Shown here: piece after piece, positions 26,809-35,725 of the stretch | How positions within the stretch are numbered: the stretch's first letter is position 1 | How the letters are laid out: each line of letters opens with the position of its first letter | From: Pseudoalteromonas amylolytica | GTDB taxonomy: Bacteria > Pseudomonadota > Gammaproteobacteria > Enterobacterales > Alteromonadaceae | Assembly (NCBI RefSeq): GCF_001854605.1 | Contig: NZ_MKJU01000027.1 | Location: forward strand, 62,001 to 126,000 | Length of the DNA: 64,000 nt | Direction of reading: 5' to 3' | Position numbers and translations under genes: made by a program | Notes under the pieces: model-generated | Databases searched by the model: none | Told to the model about the DNA's origin: nothing | The model's input: the letters and a program-made list of their open reading frames with translations, nothing else

Positions 26809-26991
26809 ATGGCATTATTTCGTACCTATAATGTTGACTCAGAGCAGCAGTTAACACTTCCTATTACCGCTGCAATCACGCTTGTATTACTTGCGTTGAC
26901 CTTGTTTGCTTTTCCAAGCCAAGCTGTAAATACGTCAGCCACAGCGCAGCAAGAGTGTACAGAAACCCAGTGTACAGAGCAAAAAGTATAA
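26809..26991 (+). CDS. small single-pass membrane protein, unknown
   Basis: The chosen start is ATG 26809, preceded by TTTTGGAGC; the in-frame start at 26659 lacks such a site. The 60-residue product has one TM helix (about 20-40, ITAAITLVLLALTLFAF), a short soluble N-terminus and a polar tail with two Cys (QECTETQCTEQK). No family recognised. Confidence 0.55.
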   Translation: MALFRTYNVDSEQQLTLPITAAITLVLLALTLFAFPSQAVNTSATAQQECTETQCTEQKV

Positions 26992-27189
26992 ACGGCAATT
27001 AAATATTGCTACCCAAACAGCCTTGTTTTGCGCGTGTTTATTGCTTGTTTCTTCTCGCAGTCATATCTTCTCCCCTATTGAGTTTGATAAAAATAGGGCG
27101 ATAATTAGCTAAATTTACTTGTTCATTCTATTCAACTCGGTATAGTTTGTTATTCGCAAAAAAATACGCAAAATTACTGAGAAATGTAT

Positions 27190-27648
27190 ATGCAATTAGT
27201 CGATTTAAACCCGGATGACCCTAGTGTCATTGAAGTATTCACTGAAATCGATCGCCTAATGAACACCCTATATCCCATAGCAAGTGATCAATCACTGGCA
27301 CTAGAAGAACTGCGTCAACCCAATGTTCATGCGATAGGGCTTAAGAATGAAGACGGTATAGTCGCGTGCGGAGCGATTGTTAAGCAGTTTAATAAAACGC
27401 TTTATGGGGAAATAAAACGTTTATATGTAAGGCCCAATTATCGTGGTAAGGGTCTCTCACGACGTATTATGCAAATATTATTACACTATGCTGGAGAAGC
27501 TCAGATACCACTGATCCGTTTGGAAACGGGTAGTAAACAAACAGAAGCCATCAGTTTATACGAAAACCTAGGGTTTAAGCGTTGTGAGCGGTTTGGTTTT
27601 TATCGTGACAACCCTCTGAGTGTGTTTATGGAGCTCTCTTTAAGTTAG
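27190..27648 (+). CDS. GNAT family N-acetyltransferase
   Basis: The start is ATG 27190 (GAG 8 bases upstream) or the ATG two codons earlier. The roughly 152-residue protein has the GNAT core: EIKRLYVRPNYRGKGLSRRIM (in two parts) gives the acetyl-CoA pyrophosphate loop RGKGLS, and LYENLGFKRCERFGFY is the closing motif B region. The acceptor substrate is unknown. A hairpin terminator follows at once. Confidence 0.85.
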   Translation: MQLVDLNPDDPSVIEVFTEIDRLMNTLYPIASDQSLALEELRQPNVHAIGLKNEDGIVACGAIVKQFNKTLYGEIKRLYVRPNYRGKGLSRRIMQILLHYAGEAQIPLIRLETGSKQTEAISLYENLGFKRCERFGFYRDNPLSVFMELSLS

Positions 27649-27654
27649 GTTAAG

Positions 27655-27709
27655 CACAACAAACACCCTCTTGAATGCGATGTTTGTTGTGTAGGTATAA
27701 CAGATTTTT
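27655..27709 (+). terminator. hairpin terminator between convergent GNAT and peptidase genes
   Basis: CACAACAAACA (27655-27665) and TGTTTGTTGTG (27681-27691) form a perfect 11-bp stem with a 15-base loop; a T6 run follows about 12 bases later. It may serve both convergent genes. Confidence 0.55.
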
Positions 27710-27719
27710 TAATACCGCT

Positions 27720-29873
27720 TTAGAGCTTTGTGACACCCATGTTGTGTAATGCAAAGCCAAAAATGTCTGTATATTTGTCTATTATCTTACTGGTAGGTGT
27801 ACCTGCCCCATGTCCTGCGTTTGTCTCTATTCTGATCAAAGTTGGGTTGTTACCAGCTTGCTTCTCTTGTAGTTCTGCGGCGAATTTGTACGAGTGCGCT
27901 GGCACTACACGGTCATCATGATCACCTGTGGTAACTAAGGTTGCTGGGTATTGTACGCCAGCTTTTACGTTATGAACTGGTGAGTAGCCTTTGAGGTATT
28001 TAAACATTTGCTCACTTTGTTCCGCTGTGCCATAGTCATACGCCCAACCTGCACCTGAGGTAAAAGTATGGTATCTAAGCATATCCAACACGCCAACGGC
28101 GGGTAGCGCGACTTGAAACAAGTCTGGGCGTTGAGTCATGACTGCACCGACTAATAGGCCGCCATTTGAGCCTCCAAAAACCCCTAGCTTACGTTTTGAC
28201 GCATAGTTTTCATCAATCAAGTATTCTGCTGCGCTGATAAAGTCATCAAACACATTTTGTTTTTGTAGCTGAGTTCCCGCTTTGTGCCAGTTTTTACCGT
28301 ACTCACCACCACCACGGATGTTTGCAACCGCATAGACACCGCCCATTTCAAGCCAGGCCGCCGTAGTTGAGCTGAAATATGGTGTTAAGCTGACGTTGAA
28401 ACCACCGTAACCATATAAGATAGTGGGGTTATTACCATCACGTTTTAAACCCTTTTTATGGGTGATCAACATAGGCACTTTTGTTCCGTCTTTTGACGTG
28501 TAAAAAACCTGCTCAGAGACATAGTCGTCTGAGTTAAAGTTAATTTTAGGTTTTTGATAAACAGTGCTTTTACCTGATTCAACATCAAAACTAAAGGAGG
28601 TAGATGGCGTATTGTAGTTACTGAAGGCGTAGTAAATCGTTTTGTCTTCTTTGTTGCCTGTGAAGCCATTTGCTGAGCCCGCACCTGGTAGCGCAATATC
28701 TCTTACCAACTTACCTTGCATGTCGTACTGTTTCACAGCAGAAATAGCATCAACCATGTAATGCGCAAAGATATACCCGCCTGCACTTGAGGCTGTGAGT
28801 ACATGATCTGTTTGTGCAATAAAATCTTGCCAATGCTCAGGCTGTGGCTTTTGTGGGTTAACTTTAACAACTCGCTTATTTGGAGCATCTAAATTGGTCA
28901 CAAAATATAGCCATTGCTCGTCACTCTCAAGCAGATAAGTATCTGAATTATCCTCTGCTAGAATTGCTTCGAGTTGCGCGTCAGGATTATGTAAGTCCTT
29001 AATAAAAAGCTTGTTTCCTGAAGTAGAAATAGCCGCACTGACTAGCAAATAGCGACCGTCATCTGTAACATCAGACCCTACATAGCGATGCTTTTGCTCT
29101 GCAGTACCACCAAATACAAGGGTATCAGAGCTTTGTGGTTTGGCTAAGTCATGGAAATAAAGTTTATGTTGGTCGGTTTTAGCTGATAGTTCACTGCCTG
29201 TTGGTTTGTCGTAACTTGCATAGTAAAAGCCTGTATTGCCGCGCCATGAGATACCACTAAATTTTACATCAACGAGAGTTTCGCCAACCTGTTCTTTGGT
29301 TTTGGTATTTAGCACAATAACTTTGCGCCAATCACTTCCGCCTTCAGATATTTGATAGGCAACTAAAGAACCATCTTTTGAAAAGCTCAGACCTGCAAGG
29401 GAGGTAGTACCATCTTCGCTGAAGCTGTTTGGATCCAAAAAGATTTCACTGCTGCCATCGGCGAGCTTTCGATATAAAACGTGCTGGTTTTGCAAACCAT
29501 CATTTTTGAAATAGTAAGTGTAGTCACCATGGGTAAATGGTGTGCCTACTTTCTCATAATCCATTAATTTGGTTAATGTTTCTTTTATCTGATCACGAAA
29601 AGGAATTTGTGATAAGTAGTCCTCAGTCGTCTTGTTTTGAGTGCTTACCCATGCTGCGGTTTCAGCGCTCATATCGTCTTCCAACCAGCGGTAAGGATCG
29701 GCCACCTGATGGCCAAAGTAGTTATCTACTTGATCAGCTTTTCTCGTTTTTGGATATGTTAACGGTGATGTATTCGTTTGCATATTATTTTGTGTTTCTT
29801 GTTTGAAATCATTGGTGTTTTGGCAGCCAGAAAGCGAGATAAGCGCGCAGGCCAGTAAGGTTTTTTTCAGCAT
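27720..29873 (-). CDS. prolyl oligopeptidase family (S9A) lipoprotein
   Basis: The 717-residue protein has a lipobox (SLSGC, Cys17), an N-terminal seven-bladed propeller (about 50-420) and a C-terminal alpha/beta-hydrolase. The catalytic triad is visible: Ser569 in FGGSNGGLL, Asp in [10 protein letters not shown] and His in ETNAGHGAG. These enzymes cut after proline in short peptides. The envelope location and the nearby M3 peptidase suggest peptide scavenging. Length matches PREP (about 700). Confidence 0.93.
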   Translation of the reverse strand: MLKKTLLACALISLSGCQNTNDFKQETQNNMQTNTSPLTYPKTRKADQVDNYFGHQVADPYRWLEDDMSAETAAWVSTQNKTTEDYLSQIPFRDQIKETLTKLMDYEKVGTPFTHGDYTYYFKNDGLQNQHVLYRKLADGSSEIFLDPNSFSEDGTTSLAGLSFSKDGSLVAYQISEGGSDWRKVIVLNTKTKEQVGETLVDVKFSGISWRGNTGFYYASYDKPTGSELSAKTDQHKLYFHDLAKPQSSDTLVFGGTAEQKHRYVGSDVTDDGRYLLVSAAISTSGNKLFIKDLHNPDAQLEAILAEDNSDTYLLESDEQWLYFVTNLDAPNKRVVKVNPQKPQPEHWQDFIAQTDHVLTASSAGGYIFAHYMVDAISAVKQYDMQGKLVRDIALPGAGSANGFTGNKEDKTIYYAFSNYNTPSTSFSFDVESGKSTVYQKPKINFNSDDYVSEQVFYTSKDGTKVPMLITHKKGLKRDGNNPTILYGYGGFNVSLTPYFSSTTAAWLEMGGVYAVANIRGGGEYGKNWHKAGTQLQKQNVFDDFISAAEYLIDENYASKRKLGVFGGSNGGLLVGAVMTQRPDLFQVALPAVGVLDMLRYHTFTSGAGWAYDYGTAEQSEQMFKYLKGYSPVHNVKAGVQYPATLVTTGDHDDRVVPAHSYKFAAELQEKQAGNNPTLIRIETNAGHGAGTPTSKIIDKYTDIFGFALHNMGVTKL

Positions 29874-29952
29874 GTTTTTTTTCCTTGATAGTTTGCTGAG
29901 TTGTCATCCCATGTATGCTAGCACCGAGCAATGACCAAGAGAAATCATAAAA

Positions 29953-29990
29953 AATAAAAAAATTAATACAATTCAATAGATTGTATTTTT
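29953..29990 (-). terminator. AT-rich terminator of the DUF3833 gene
   Basis: Read on -, an 8-bp stem AATACAAT/ATTGTATT (29965-29972 and 29980-29987) is followed by TTAATTTTTTTATTTTTT. It lies behind the stop codon at 30012. The stem is AT-only, so the call is tentative. Confidence 0.4.
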
Positions 29991-30011
29991 ATTTACATTT
30001 GTTTACATCCT

Positions 30012-30545
30012 TTAAGGCGCTTTCTGCATAAAAATGGTGACTTCCGCCATCACAATACCGAACTTTTTGATGTATGAGCGATTGATAATCGTATTGTCTT
30101 CAAACGCCCAGATCCAATCGTCAAACTGTACGGTGTAACTTGTATCATCCACGGGTAAGTCCATTTCGTATTGCCAGCGCATTGCATTGCCAGCAAGTTG
30201 GCCTGTGGCTATACCCAAGATATCTTGTGCACTACCCTGTAACTGAGACTTACCTTTGGCTGAAATTTTCCATACTCTATGAGTGACTCCCTGCCCTACT
30301 TCGTAATGAAACACTTCGTCTAATGTGAGTGTGTCTCCTTTTACTGTGCCATCAATCTTTACTGTAAAGCGTTGTACCATCTCACCGGAGCGATTTTGTA
30401 CTAAGCCCCACGCTTTTACTTTGCCGTCAAAAAACATGAAAGGGTCAAACTGGGGGGCAATATTTTGGTATCTGTTTGCATCAATATTAACACCACAACC
30501 CGTGATTAAGGCTGTGAACAGAAAAACGGCAAGTACTTTAAACAT
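30012..30545 (-). CDS. DUF3833 family lipoprotein
   Basis: The chosen start is ATG 30545, with AGGAGC upstream; a longer frame exists but overlaps the upstream gene. The 177-residue product has a lipobox (LITGC, Cys17). The sequence FDGKVKAWGLVQNRSGEMVQRF and the WQYEMDLPVDD strand match DUF3833 proteins, lipocalin-like envelope proteins often grouped with chalcone-isomerase-like and fatty-acid-modifying genes. It lies 10 bases after the chalcone-isomerase-like gene, forming an operon. Confidence 0.8.
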   Translation of the reverse strand: MFKVLAVFLFTALITGCGVNIDANRYQNIAPQFDPFMFFDGKVKAWGLVQNRSGEMVQRFTVKIDGTVKGDTLTLDEVFHYEVGQGVTHRVWKISAKGKSQLQGSAQDILGIATGQLAGNAMRWQYEMDLPVDDTSYTVQFDDWIWAFEDNTIINRSYIKKFGIVMAEVTIFMQKAP

Positions 30546-30555
30546 TATAAGGCTC

Positions 30556-31065
30556 CTAATTTTCATTGAGTAATGCTTTACGCATAGCGGGCTCAGAGGT
30601 GTTTTCTGACAACCAGATAGCAAAAAAGTGTTTAGTAAACTGTGGGTCATCGACTTCCCCAATTAAGGTAGCACCACGATAGAACCGACTACTGCCCTGC
30701 TCTGTTCGCAGGCCATATAACTCGGTGCCGTTTGTAACGTTGGGAAATATGGTACGCATTTGCCTGAACCAAGCTGACAGTTGCACCTCATCTTTAAAGC
30801 CTTGTTTTTTCATTTCCTCAATTGAGCGTTTAGCTATTTCCTCGCCATTCAAATCACGCAAATAGTGGAGCTTGAGAATGAATGGGCTGGCGGTATCAAA
30901 CTCGCCATCAGGCGCATACAAAGTGGCTTGATAGATGTCCCAAAATAAATAGGTGAGTGTGGGTGAGTCACCGACTGGCTTTGCGCTGGGAATAAGTTTT
31001 TGCGCCACAGAGGCATAAGCTACATTTGTGGCCAAAGTGAGGCATAAAAGTAATCTACCAAGCAT
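30556..31065 (-). CDS. chalcone isomerase-like periplasmic protein
   Basis: The chosen start is ATG 31065 (MLGRLLLCLTLATNVAYA); upstream in-frame residues look non-coding. The 169-residue product has a signal peptide (1-18) and the chalcone-isomerase-like fold (YLFWDIYQATLYAPDG, LHYLRDLNGEEIAKRSIEEM, FFAIWLSENTSEPAMRKALL in parts). Bacterial members lack flavonoid partners and are thought to bind fatty acids or isoprenoids. Operon partner of the DUF3833 lipoprotein. Confidence 0.8.
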   Translation of the reverse strand: MLGRLLLCLTLATNVAYASVAQKLIPSAKPVGDSPTLTYLFWDIYQATLYAPDGEFDTASPFILKLHYLRDLNGEEIAKRSIEEMKKQGFKDEVQLSAWFRQMRTIFPNVTNGTELYGLRTEQGSSRFYRGATLIGEVDDPQFTKHFFAIWLSENTSEPAMRKALLNEN

Positions 31066-31162
31066 CTTTTGAATCCGAAATTTGACATAGATATTAGTAT
31101 TACGATGCGACAGTCTCACTCGATCGCTATGGGTTGGTACGAGGCAAATATGTCAAGGGGCA

Positions 31163-32083
31163 TTACAGCGCGAAAAAGCGTTTGAATTGATCGATAAACC
31201 AAGTCAATCTAGGATCATTTTGTCGGGTTTTATGTAAGTACAACTTAATCTTATAACTTGGAATATTAAGTGGTGGAGCGAGTAAGGTTAGCTCTAAAGG
31301 CTGAGCAATTTGTTGTGCGTAGGTTTTTGGCAAAGTAAGTAGATAGGGAGACTGGGTTAGGTAATGAGGTGCAATAAGCACATGAGGAACAGTTACTGCT
31401 ATTGTTCTGGTCTTTTTCATCTTGGCCAGCATGATATCTACTATGCCTTTTGTTTCGTTCCATGGTGCAATAAGAATATGTTGATACAGTAGAAAGTGCT
31501 CTAGGGTAAGCTGTTGGTATTGGGCAATTGGATGTTGTTTGGAGACGGCTGTTACATATTGGTCTTCAAACCATAAATGATCTACAACACTTTCACTACG
31601 TTCTTGTTGATGTGAAAAGCCACAGGCAAAGTCAAGTGTGCCATTTTTCAACGCTTCTTGTGGAATACGTTGCTCTAATGATACAAAACGCAGATTTATT
31701 TGCGGATATTGGGCGCTAAAATGGTTCACTAACGGCTTAAGGCACCAAGCCGTATAGTCCGTGGTTGCGATGGTAAATGTGGTGCTGTGATTGGCATTAA
31801 AAGGCTCACTGGAGGTGAGACCATTAGATAGCAGTTGTAGTGCGGGCAACACGCTTTGTGCGATTTGCTGTGCAAACACAGTAGGAACCATTTCATTCTC
31901 AATACGGATAAAGAGATCGTCATCAAGCCGCTGTCTTAGCCTAGTGAGTGCGTGACTACATGCTGATTGACTTAGGTTTAACTCTTGCGCGGTTTTGCTT
32001 ACCGAGCCACTTTGATATAACGATGCAAATAATTTAAGCAGATTCAAATCGATGTTAGGAAGCACGCTATGTTCTCCATGCAT
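31163..32083 (-). CDS. LysR-family transcriptional regulator
   Basis: The 306-residue protein has an N-terminal winged HTH (NLLKLFASLYQSGSVSKTAQ, LNLSQSACSHALTRLRQRLD, about 13-55) and a periplasmic-binding-like effector domain (about 100-300). It is divergent from a GNAT gene 80 bases away, which is the usual arrangement for a LysR target. The inducer is unknown. Confidence 0.88.
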   Translation of the reverse strand: MHGEHSVLPNIDLNLLKLFASLYQSGSVSKTAQELNLSQSACSHALTRLRQRLDDDLFIRIENEMVPTVFAQQIAQSVLPALQLLSNGLTSSEPFNANHSTTFTIATTDYTAWCLKPLVNHFSAQYPQINLRFVSLEQRIPQEALKNGTLDFACGFSHQQERSESVVDHLWFEDQYVTAVSKQHPIAQYQQLTLEHFLLYQHILIAPWNETKGIVDIMLAKMKKTRTIAVTVPHVLIAPHYLTQSPYLLTLPKTYAQQIAQPLELTLLAPPLNIPSYKIKLYLHKTRQNDPRLTWFIDQFKRFFAL

Positions 32084-32163
32084 TTAGCTTGTGCAAACTA
32101 TGCATTTAATTCATGACTGATTTTAGCATACACTAGGGTTTTGAAATCAAATAGGTCTTTTTA

Positions 32164-32649
32164 ATGAGCATGCAAATCCGTACAGCAGTAAAACAAGATG
32201 CAGCAACCATTTTGAATTTTATCAATGATCTAGCCGTATATGAAAAAGAGCCTGATGCGGTGTTAAATACAGTGTCAGAGATTGAGGAAAAGTTGTTTTG
32301 TGAACATGCTAAAGCGCATGCTTTGATCTGTGAACAAGATGGAGAAGCGATAGGTTTCGCTGTGTATTTCTACAACTATTCAACGTGGTTGGGCAAACAT
32401 GGGTTGTATCTTGAGGATCTTTATGTTGCTCAAGATAAACGTGGTAATGGAGCAGGCAAAGCAATTATGCAGTATTTAGCGCAATTAGCACTAGCAAATG
32501 ACTGTGGGCGCTTTGAATGGGTTGTGCTTGATTGGAATAAGCCCGCGATTGACTTTTATAACAGTATCGGAGCCAAGCCACAAGACGAGTGGATCATCTA
32601 TCGCTTAACTGGTGACGAACTTAAATCTTTTGCAGAGAGTGGTTCATAA
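32164..32649 (+). CDS. GNAT acetyltransferase, diamine/SSAT-like
   Basis: The 161-residue protein resembles spermidine/spermine N1-acetyltransferases: YNYSTWLGKHGLYLEDLYV, the acetyl-CoA loop KRGNGAGKAIM and the end motif VLDWNKPAIDFYNSIGA. Length fits the family (about 160-170). It probably acetylates polyamines or thialysine-like amines. The adjacent divergent LysR gene may regulate it. Confidence 0.85.
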   Translation: MSMQIRTAVKQDAATILNFINDLAVYEKEPDAVLNTVSEIEEKLFCEHAKAHALICEQDGEAIGFAVYFYNYSTWLGKHGLYLEDLYVAQDKRGNGAGKAIMQYLAQLALANDCGRFEWVVLDWNKPAIDFYNSIGAKPQDEWIIYRLTGDELKSFAESGS

Positions 32650-32670
32650 ATATAGTCGTTGTCTGATGCG

Positions 32671-33231
32671 TTAAAGCAGCGTTTTTACGCGGGCTTGCAA
32701 AGCGGGTATCACTTGTTGCTCAAACCAGCCATGTCGTTTGAGCCAAGCTTGGTTTCTTGGGCTTGGATGAGGCAATACAATGCGTTTGGGTAATAGTGCT
32801 TGCCAGTTTTGGACTTGCTCTGTGAGCGCTGAACTGGCATCTAAGTGATATCGCTGAGCATACTGACCGATGATAATGGTTAAGTTAACATTGGTTAATT
32901 GTGCCAGTAATGCTTGATGCCAAGTTTTAGCGCAAATTGCTGGAGGCGGTAAATCGCCGGAGTTACCGTGCCCTGGGTAACAAAAAGCCATTGGAACTAT
33001 CGCGAAAAGCTCAGGGTCGTAAAATTGCTCCTCGGTCACATTTAACCAGCTTCTCAGCCTTTTACCACTTGCATCGTTAAACAGCTTACCAGTTTTATGC
33101 ACCGTTAAACTGGGTGCTTGTCCAGCTATCAGTATTTTTGCTTTGCAGCTTGCCTGTACCACGGGATTAGCACCTTGAGGTAGTGTCTTGGCACATAGGG
33201 TACATGAGCGAATTTGTTCAACTATCTGCAT
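32671..33231 (-). CDS. uracil-DNA glycosylase family protein
   Basis: The chosen start is ATG 33231 (MQIVEQIRSCTLCAKTLP); the frame is open to 33300. The 186-residue product fits the UDG-like superfamily: ILIAGQAPSLTVHKTGKLFND at the active-site loop, SGKRLRSWL, and VLPHPSPRNQAWLKRHGWF as the C-terminal DNA-intercalation loop. Two Cys residues near the N-terminus (CTLC) are followed by no further obvious FeS ligands. Such short proteins are often annotated as uracil-DNA-glycosylase-like; activity is not proven. Confidence 0.8.
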   Translation of the reverse strand: MQIVEQIRSCTLCAKTLPQGANPVVQASCKAKILIAGQAPSLTVHKTGKLFNDASGKRLRSWLNVTEEQFYDPELFAIVPMAFCYPGHGNSGDLPPPAICAKTWHQALLAQLTNVNLTIIIGQYAQRYHLDASSALTEQVQNWQALLPKRIVLPHPSPRNQAWLKRHGWFEQQVIPALQARVKTLL

Positions 33232-33679
33232 TTGATGTACTTTGATGTGAATTCTAAATCGCCAATGTAGCATATTTTTCGCGTTGTCAGAGTGAAACAC
33301 GGGAAACCAGAAAATTACTAACTCACTGCGGTGATGGTTAACTATTGGAAAAGTTGGATCAGGATTTTACCCACTGAGGCGTCTATATTGCCGACAATCA
33401 CTTATAAGCCGGCAATATTTAGCTGCCTATCTATCAGAGATCAGAATTTTACTAAGTATTAGTTGATAAAAATCTGATCTAGAGCCTGTTGCTAGCAACC
33501 TTGTTGGTAAAATTCTGATCTAGCATTACTTGTGTTAGTAAAACCCTGATCTATTATGGAGTACTTTCTCTGCTAGTTAGTAAAAATATGATCTCAAGCT
33601 AAAACAAGAAGATAAGTTAGTAAAAATCTGATCTAGAATGTTCTACCGTACAGGCGTGTGTTTATTTTATAGGAGGCAA

Positions 33680-33772
33680 ATGCCACTTTTTGGCCCCGTA
33701 AAAGGTTGGAGTGTCTCAGATTTGTTGGTTTATTACTCTATTTTCCTCTACCCAGTGTTAGTAAAATATTGA
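33680..33772 (+). CDS. possible 30-residue ORF inside the repeat cluster
   Basis: ATG 33680 is preceded by a perfect AGGAGG, but only 3 bases away. The frame (MPLFGPVKGWSVSDLLVYYS...) ends in a TGA supplied by the repeat copy at 33757. It is hydrophobic in the middle. With a short spacing and no homologue known to me it may be chance. Confidence 0.2.
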   Translation: MPLFGPVKGWSVSDLLVYYSIFLYPVLVKY

Positions 33773-33968
33773 TCTATTCAAGCTCTTCATATGAGGAGTT
33801 ATGTTTAGATTAGGGTGCTTAGAGCAGCATTTAACTTAGTAAAAATATGATCCAGATGATGTACTCGGAAGGCTTTGTGTTTCGAGTTAGTAAAAACCAG
33901 ATCTATTTCGTATCCATTTGATATAAAAGTAAACTTAAATATCACCTGTTGTGTGGTGATGATTAAAA

Positions 33969-34012
33969 GTGAGTAAAATGCTGATCCATGTCTGGATCAA
34001 CATTTTATTAAG
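33969..34012 (-). terminator. inverted repeat pair behind the di-heme lipoprotein gene
   Basis: Two copies of the GATC repeat face each other: TAAAATGCTGATCCA (33973-33987) and TGGATCAACATTTTA (33993 on) pair over 15 positions with one mismatch and a short loop. It starts at the base after the stop codon of the - strand gene at 34013; on - it is followed by ACTCACTTTTAATC. It may act as a weak terminator or RNA 3'-end stabiliser. Confidence 0.5.
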
Positions 34013-35653
34013 TTATAGCTTGGACCAATCCAGCTGCATATCCCATACATACTGGTGCGTGTCTTCAAGAGGTGACTGTGATTCGTCTATTTGTTGTAAC
34101 ACATTGCTTGCTTCAACCAATGTTGCATCACGGCCAAAAATATAACTTTGCTCTCGAACAATCGTGAGGTAAGCCTTATTCAATGCCAGCGCCCGTTCGG
34201 CAGACGGTGTAATAAGCTCATACAGGTTTTTAACTTTTGAAACCTTGTTTTTATCAACACTGCCATCTGATTTGAACCAGCGGGAAAGCATTTCTTGGTT
34301 CTGCCTAAACTCGTCACCGCCGCCAACACGGCTCATATAGGTGAGAAACTCGCCCTGCTTCTCACCCACGTTAGGAACATCCTGCATCGATTTTAGGTCA
34401 ATATAACCCCAGCCCTTTTCACCGGTGACTTTGCGCGCAAACGAAAACGTTTGGTCATATGTTGAGCCAATGGTTTTATGGCAGCCATTACAAAATGCTA
34501 GTTCCTGCTCATGCTGTACTCTAAGTTGGCCTTGTGCGTCCTCGATGTAGCCATTAATAAGCCAACCAAACGTATTGTTCACGCCTTTGTCGCCCAAATA
34601 AAGGGTCTGTGGTAAGTTTTCAAAAGCTTTCTCCTTTGCTTCTCGGTAGTAAGAAGATGCCAGTGCAGCTTTAGACTTAAATTTGTGCTTCTTCATATAG
34701 CGAACTTCTTTCATACGCGGGGCATTGTAGATATTGCCGAGTGGATCAACGCCTATATAGCGCACTGTGTGCAAGAACTCAGTGCCTTGCGGGTAGAGTT
34801 GATATTCGAGCGTATCGTTTGCGTCGCCCAGGTAGTGGCTTTGCTTTGGTAAATATGAAATGTGACTAAGTTTGCCATCCTTATTCAGGTCAACTCCTAT
34901 AAGCTGTTCATCAATATTTGGTACAGATACTCCATCAAGACCTTTTAGCGCGATTTCTACTAGGCTGAGGTTTGCCAAATACACATCTCGGTTGTACGTT
35001 CCTTGATGCTCTCTGAATGCTCTAGGAAGGCGGATCATTACATCCCCTGTGGAGCCATTTGTTGGCCAGAAAGTACTGGGAAAGGGTTTGTAGTTAAATG
35101 CAACCCAGCCACTACCATCTTTAGCAAAGCCAAGTTCATCAAATGCTTGTTCAGGGTAAGCCAGATTCTCAATCGGGGTGATTTCGCCTTGCCAGTCACT
35201 GTTTTGTTTGAGCTTTTCAATGAATGGGCTGTAGTTGTCTTGGTTTATCCAAGTCAAAATCTGCTCGTTGGAAATATCTTTAACCAGCTCGGTACGGTCA
35301 ATGAAAAGGTTTTTCCAATGATTCTTTGTGCCTAAATCTGAAAACTCGTAACTTCCTTGCAAATGTCCGTCAAACATCTGATTTGGCCGATTTTTATTAT
35401 TTTTATCAGTTTGGTGGCAGGCATAACACGGGTTATTAATACCATCTGTTTTAGTGTAGCACTGCGGCGGAATAACGGACTCAGCGTTGTATATTTCATT
35501 GTGATTTAGATAGGCCACCGCAGGGATATCATCGCCTTGTTTGAAAGGTGTTGCTGCATTTGGCGTATTTGTTTGCGCACTCTGCTGGGGTGGTTTTTCG
35601 CAGCCACTGAGTAACCCCAGTATCATCAGGGTGGCAGAGGTTAGGTATTTCAT
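34013..35653 (-). CDS. di-heme cytochrome c-type lipoprotein
   Basis: The chosen start is ATG 35653 (GGAAG upstream). The 546-residue product has a lipobox (LLSGC, Cys18) and two heme-c binding motifs: CYACH at about 76-80 and CNGCH at about 387-391. Between them lies a long domain without recognised motifs, containing a possible calcium-binding turn DLNKDGKLS. It is therefore an envelope redox protein; electron donor and acceptor are unknown. It lies downstream of the PhoX-like phosphatase gene but is separated from it by a terminator. Confidence 0.78.
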   Translation of the reverse strand: MKYLTSATLMILGLLSGCEKPPQQSAQTNTPNAATPFKQGDDIPAVAYLNHNEIYNAESVIPPQCYTKTDGINNPCYACHQTDKNNKNRPNQMFDGHLQGSYEFSDLGTKNHWKNLFIDRTELVKDISNEQILTWINQDNYSPFIEKLKQNSDWQGEITPIENLAYPEQAFDELGFAKDGSGWVAFNYKPFPSTFWPTNGSTGDVMIRLPRAFREHQGTYNRDVYLANLSLVEIALKGLDGVSVPNIDEQLIGVDLNKDGKLSHISYLPKQSHYLGDANDTLEYQLYPQGTEFLHTVRYIGVDPLGNIYNAPRMKEVRYMKKHKFKSKAALASSYYREAKEKAFENLPQTLYLGDKGVNNTFGWLINGYIEDAQGQLRVQHEQELAFCNGCHKTIGSTYDQTFSFARKVTGEKGWGYIDLKSMQDVPNVGEKQGEFLTYMSRVGGGDEFRQNQEMLSRWFKSDGSVDKNKVSKVKNLYELITPSAERALALNKAYLTIVREQSYIFGRDATLVEASNVLQQIDESQSPLEDTHQYVWDMQLDWSKL

Positions 35654-35678
35654 TTTTATGACTTCCATCGGCTAGACA

Positions 35679-35715
35679 AAAAAAACGGCAGCCCTTTGTA
35701 GAGCGCCGTTTTTCT
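35679..35715 (-). terminator. rho-independent terminator of the PhoX-like gene
   Basis: Read on -, AAAAACGGC (35705-35713) pairs with GCCGTTTTT (35681-35689) around a 15-base loop, and the T-run continues. It follows the PhoX-like stop codon (35726) and precedes the cytochrome start by about 25 bases. Confidence 0.8.
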
Positions 35716-35725
35716 AAAGTGACAG

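Larger units (their letters stand above)
33306..34012. repeat. cluster of a 19-bp GATC-containing repeat (about 13 copies) in a gene-poor stretch
   Basis: Consensus GTTAGTAAAANNNTGATCT. Plus-strand copies begin at 33461 (variant), 33503, 33534, 33576, 33616, 33757, 33835, 33886 and 33969; minus-strand copies span 33356-33375, 33438-33455 and 33994-34012, with a partial one at 33306-33323 lacking GATC. Several neighbours are 31-42 bp apart. The NNN positions vary freely while the flanks stay fixed, so the element is under sequence constraint or spreads by copying. Two pairs are inverted and can form cruciforms. No transposase or terminal repeats are visible. Confidence 0.85.

Noticed and set aside
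33354..33990. Repeat cluster as a CRISPR-like array or iteron origin
   Set aside because: Spacing is irregular, copies face both ways and there is no replication or cas gene next to it.
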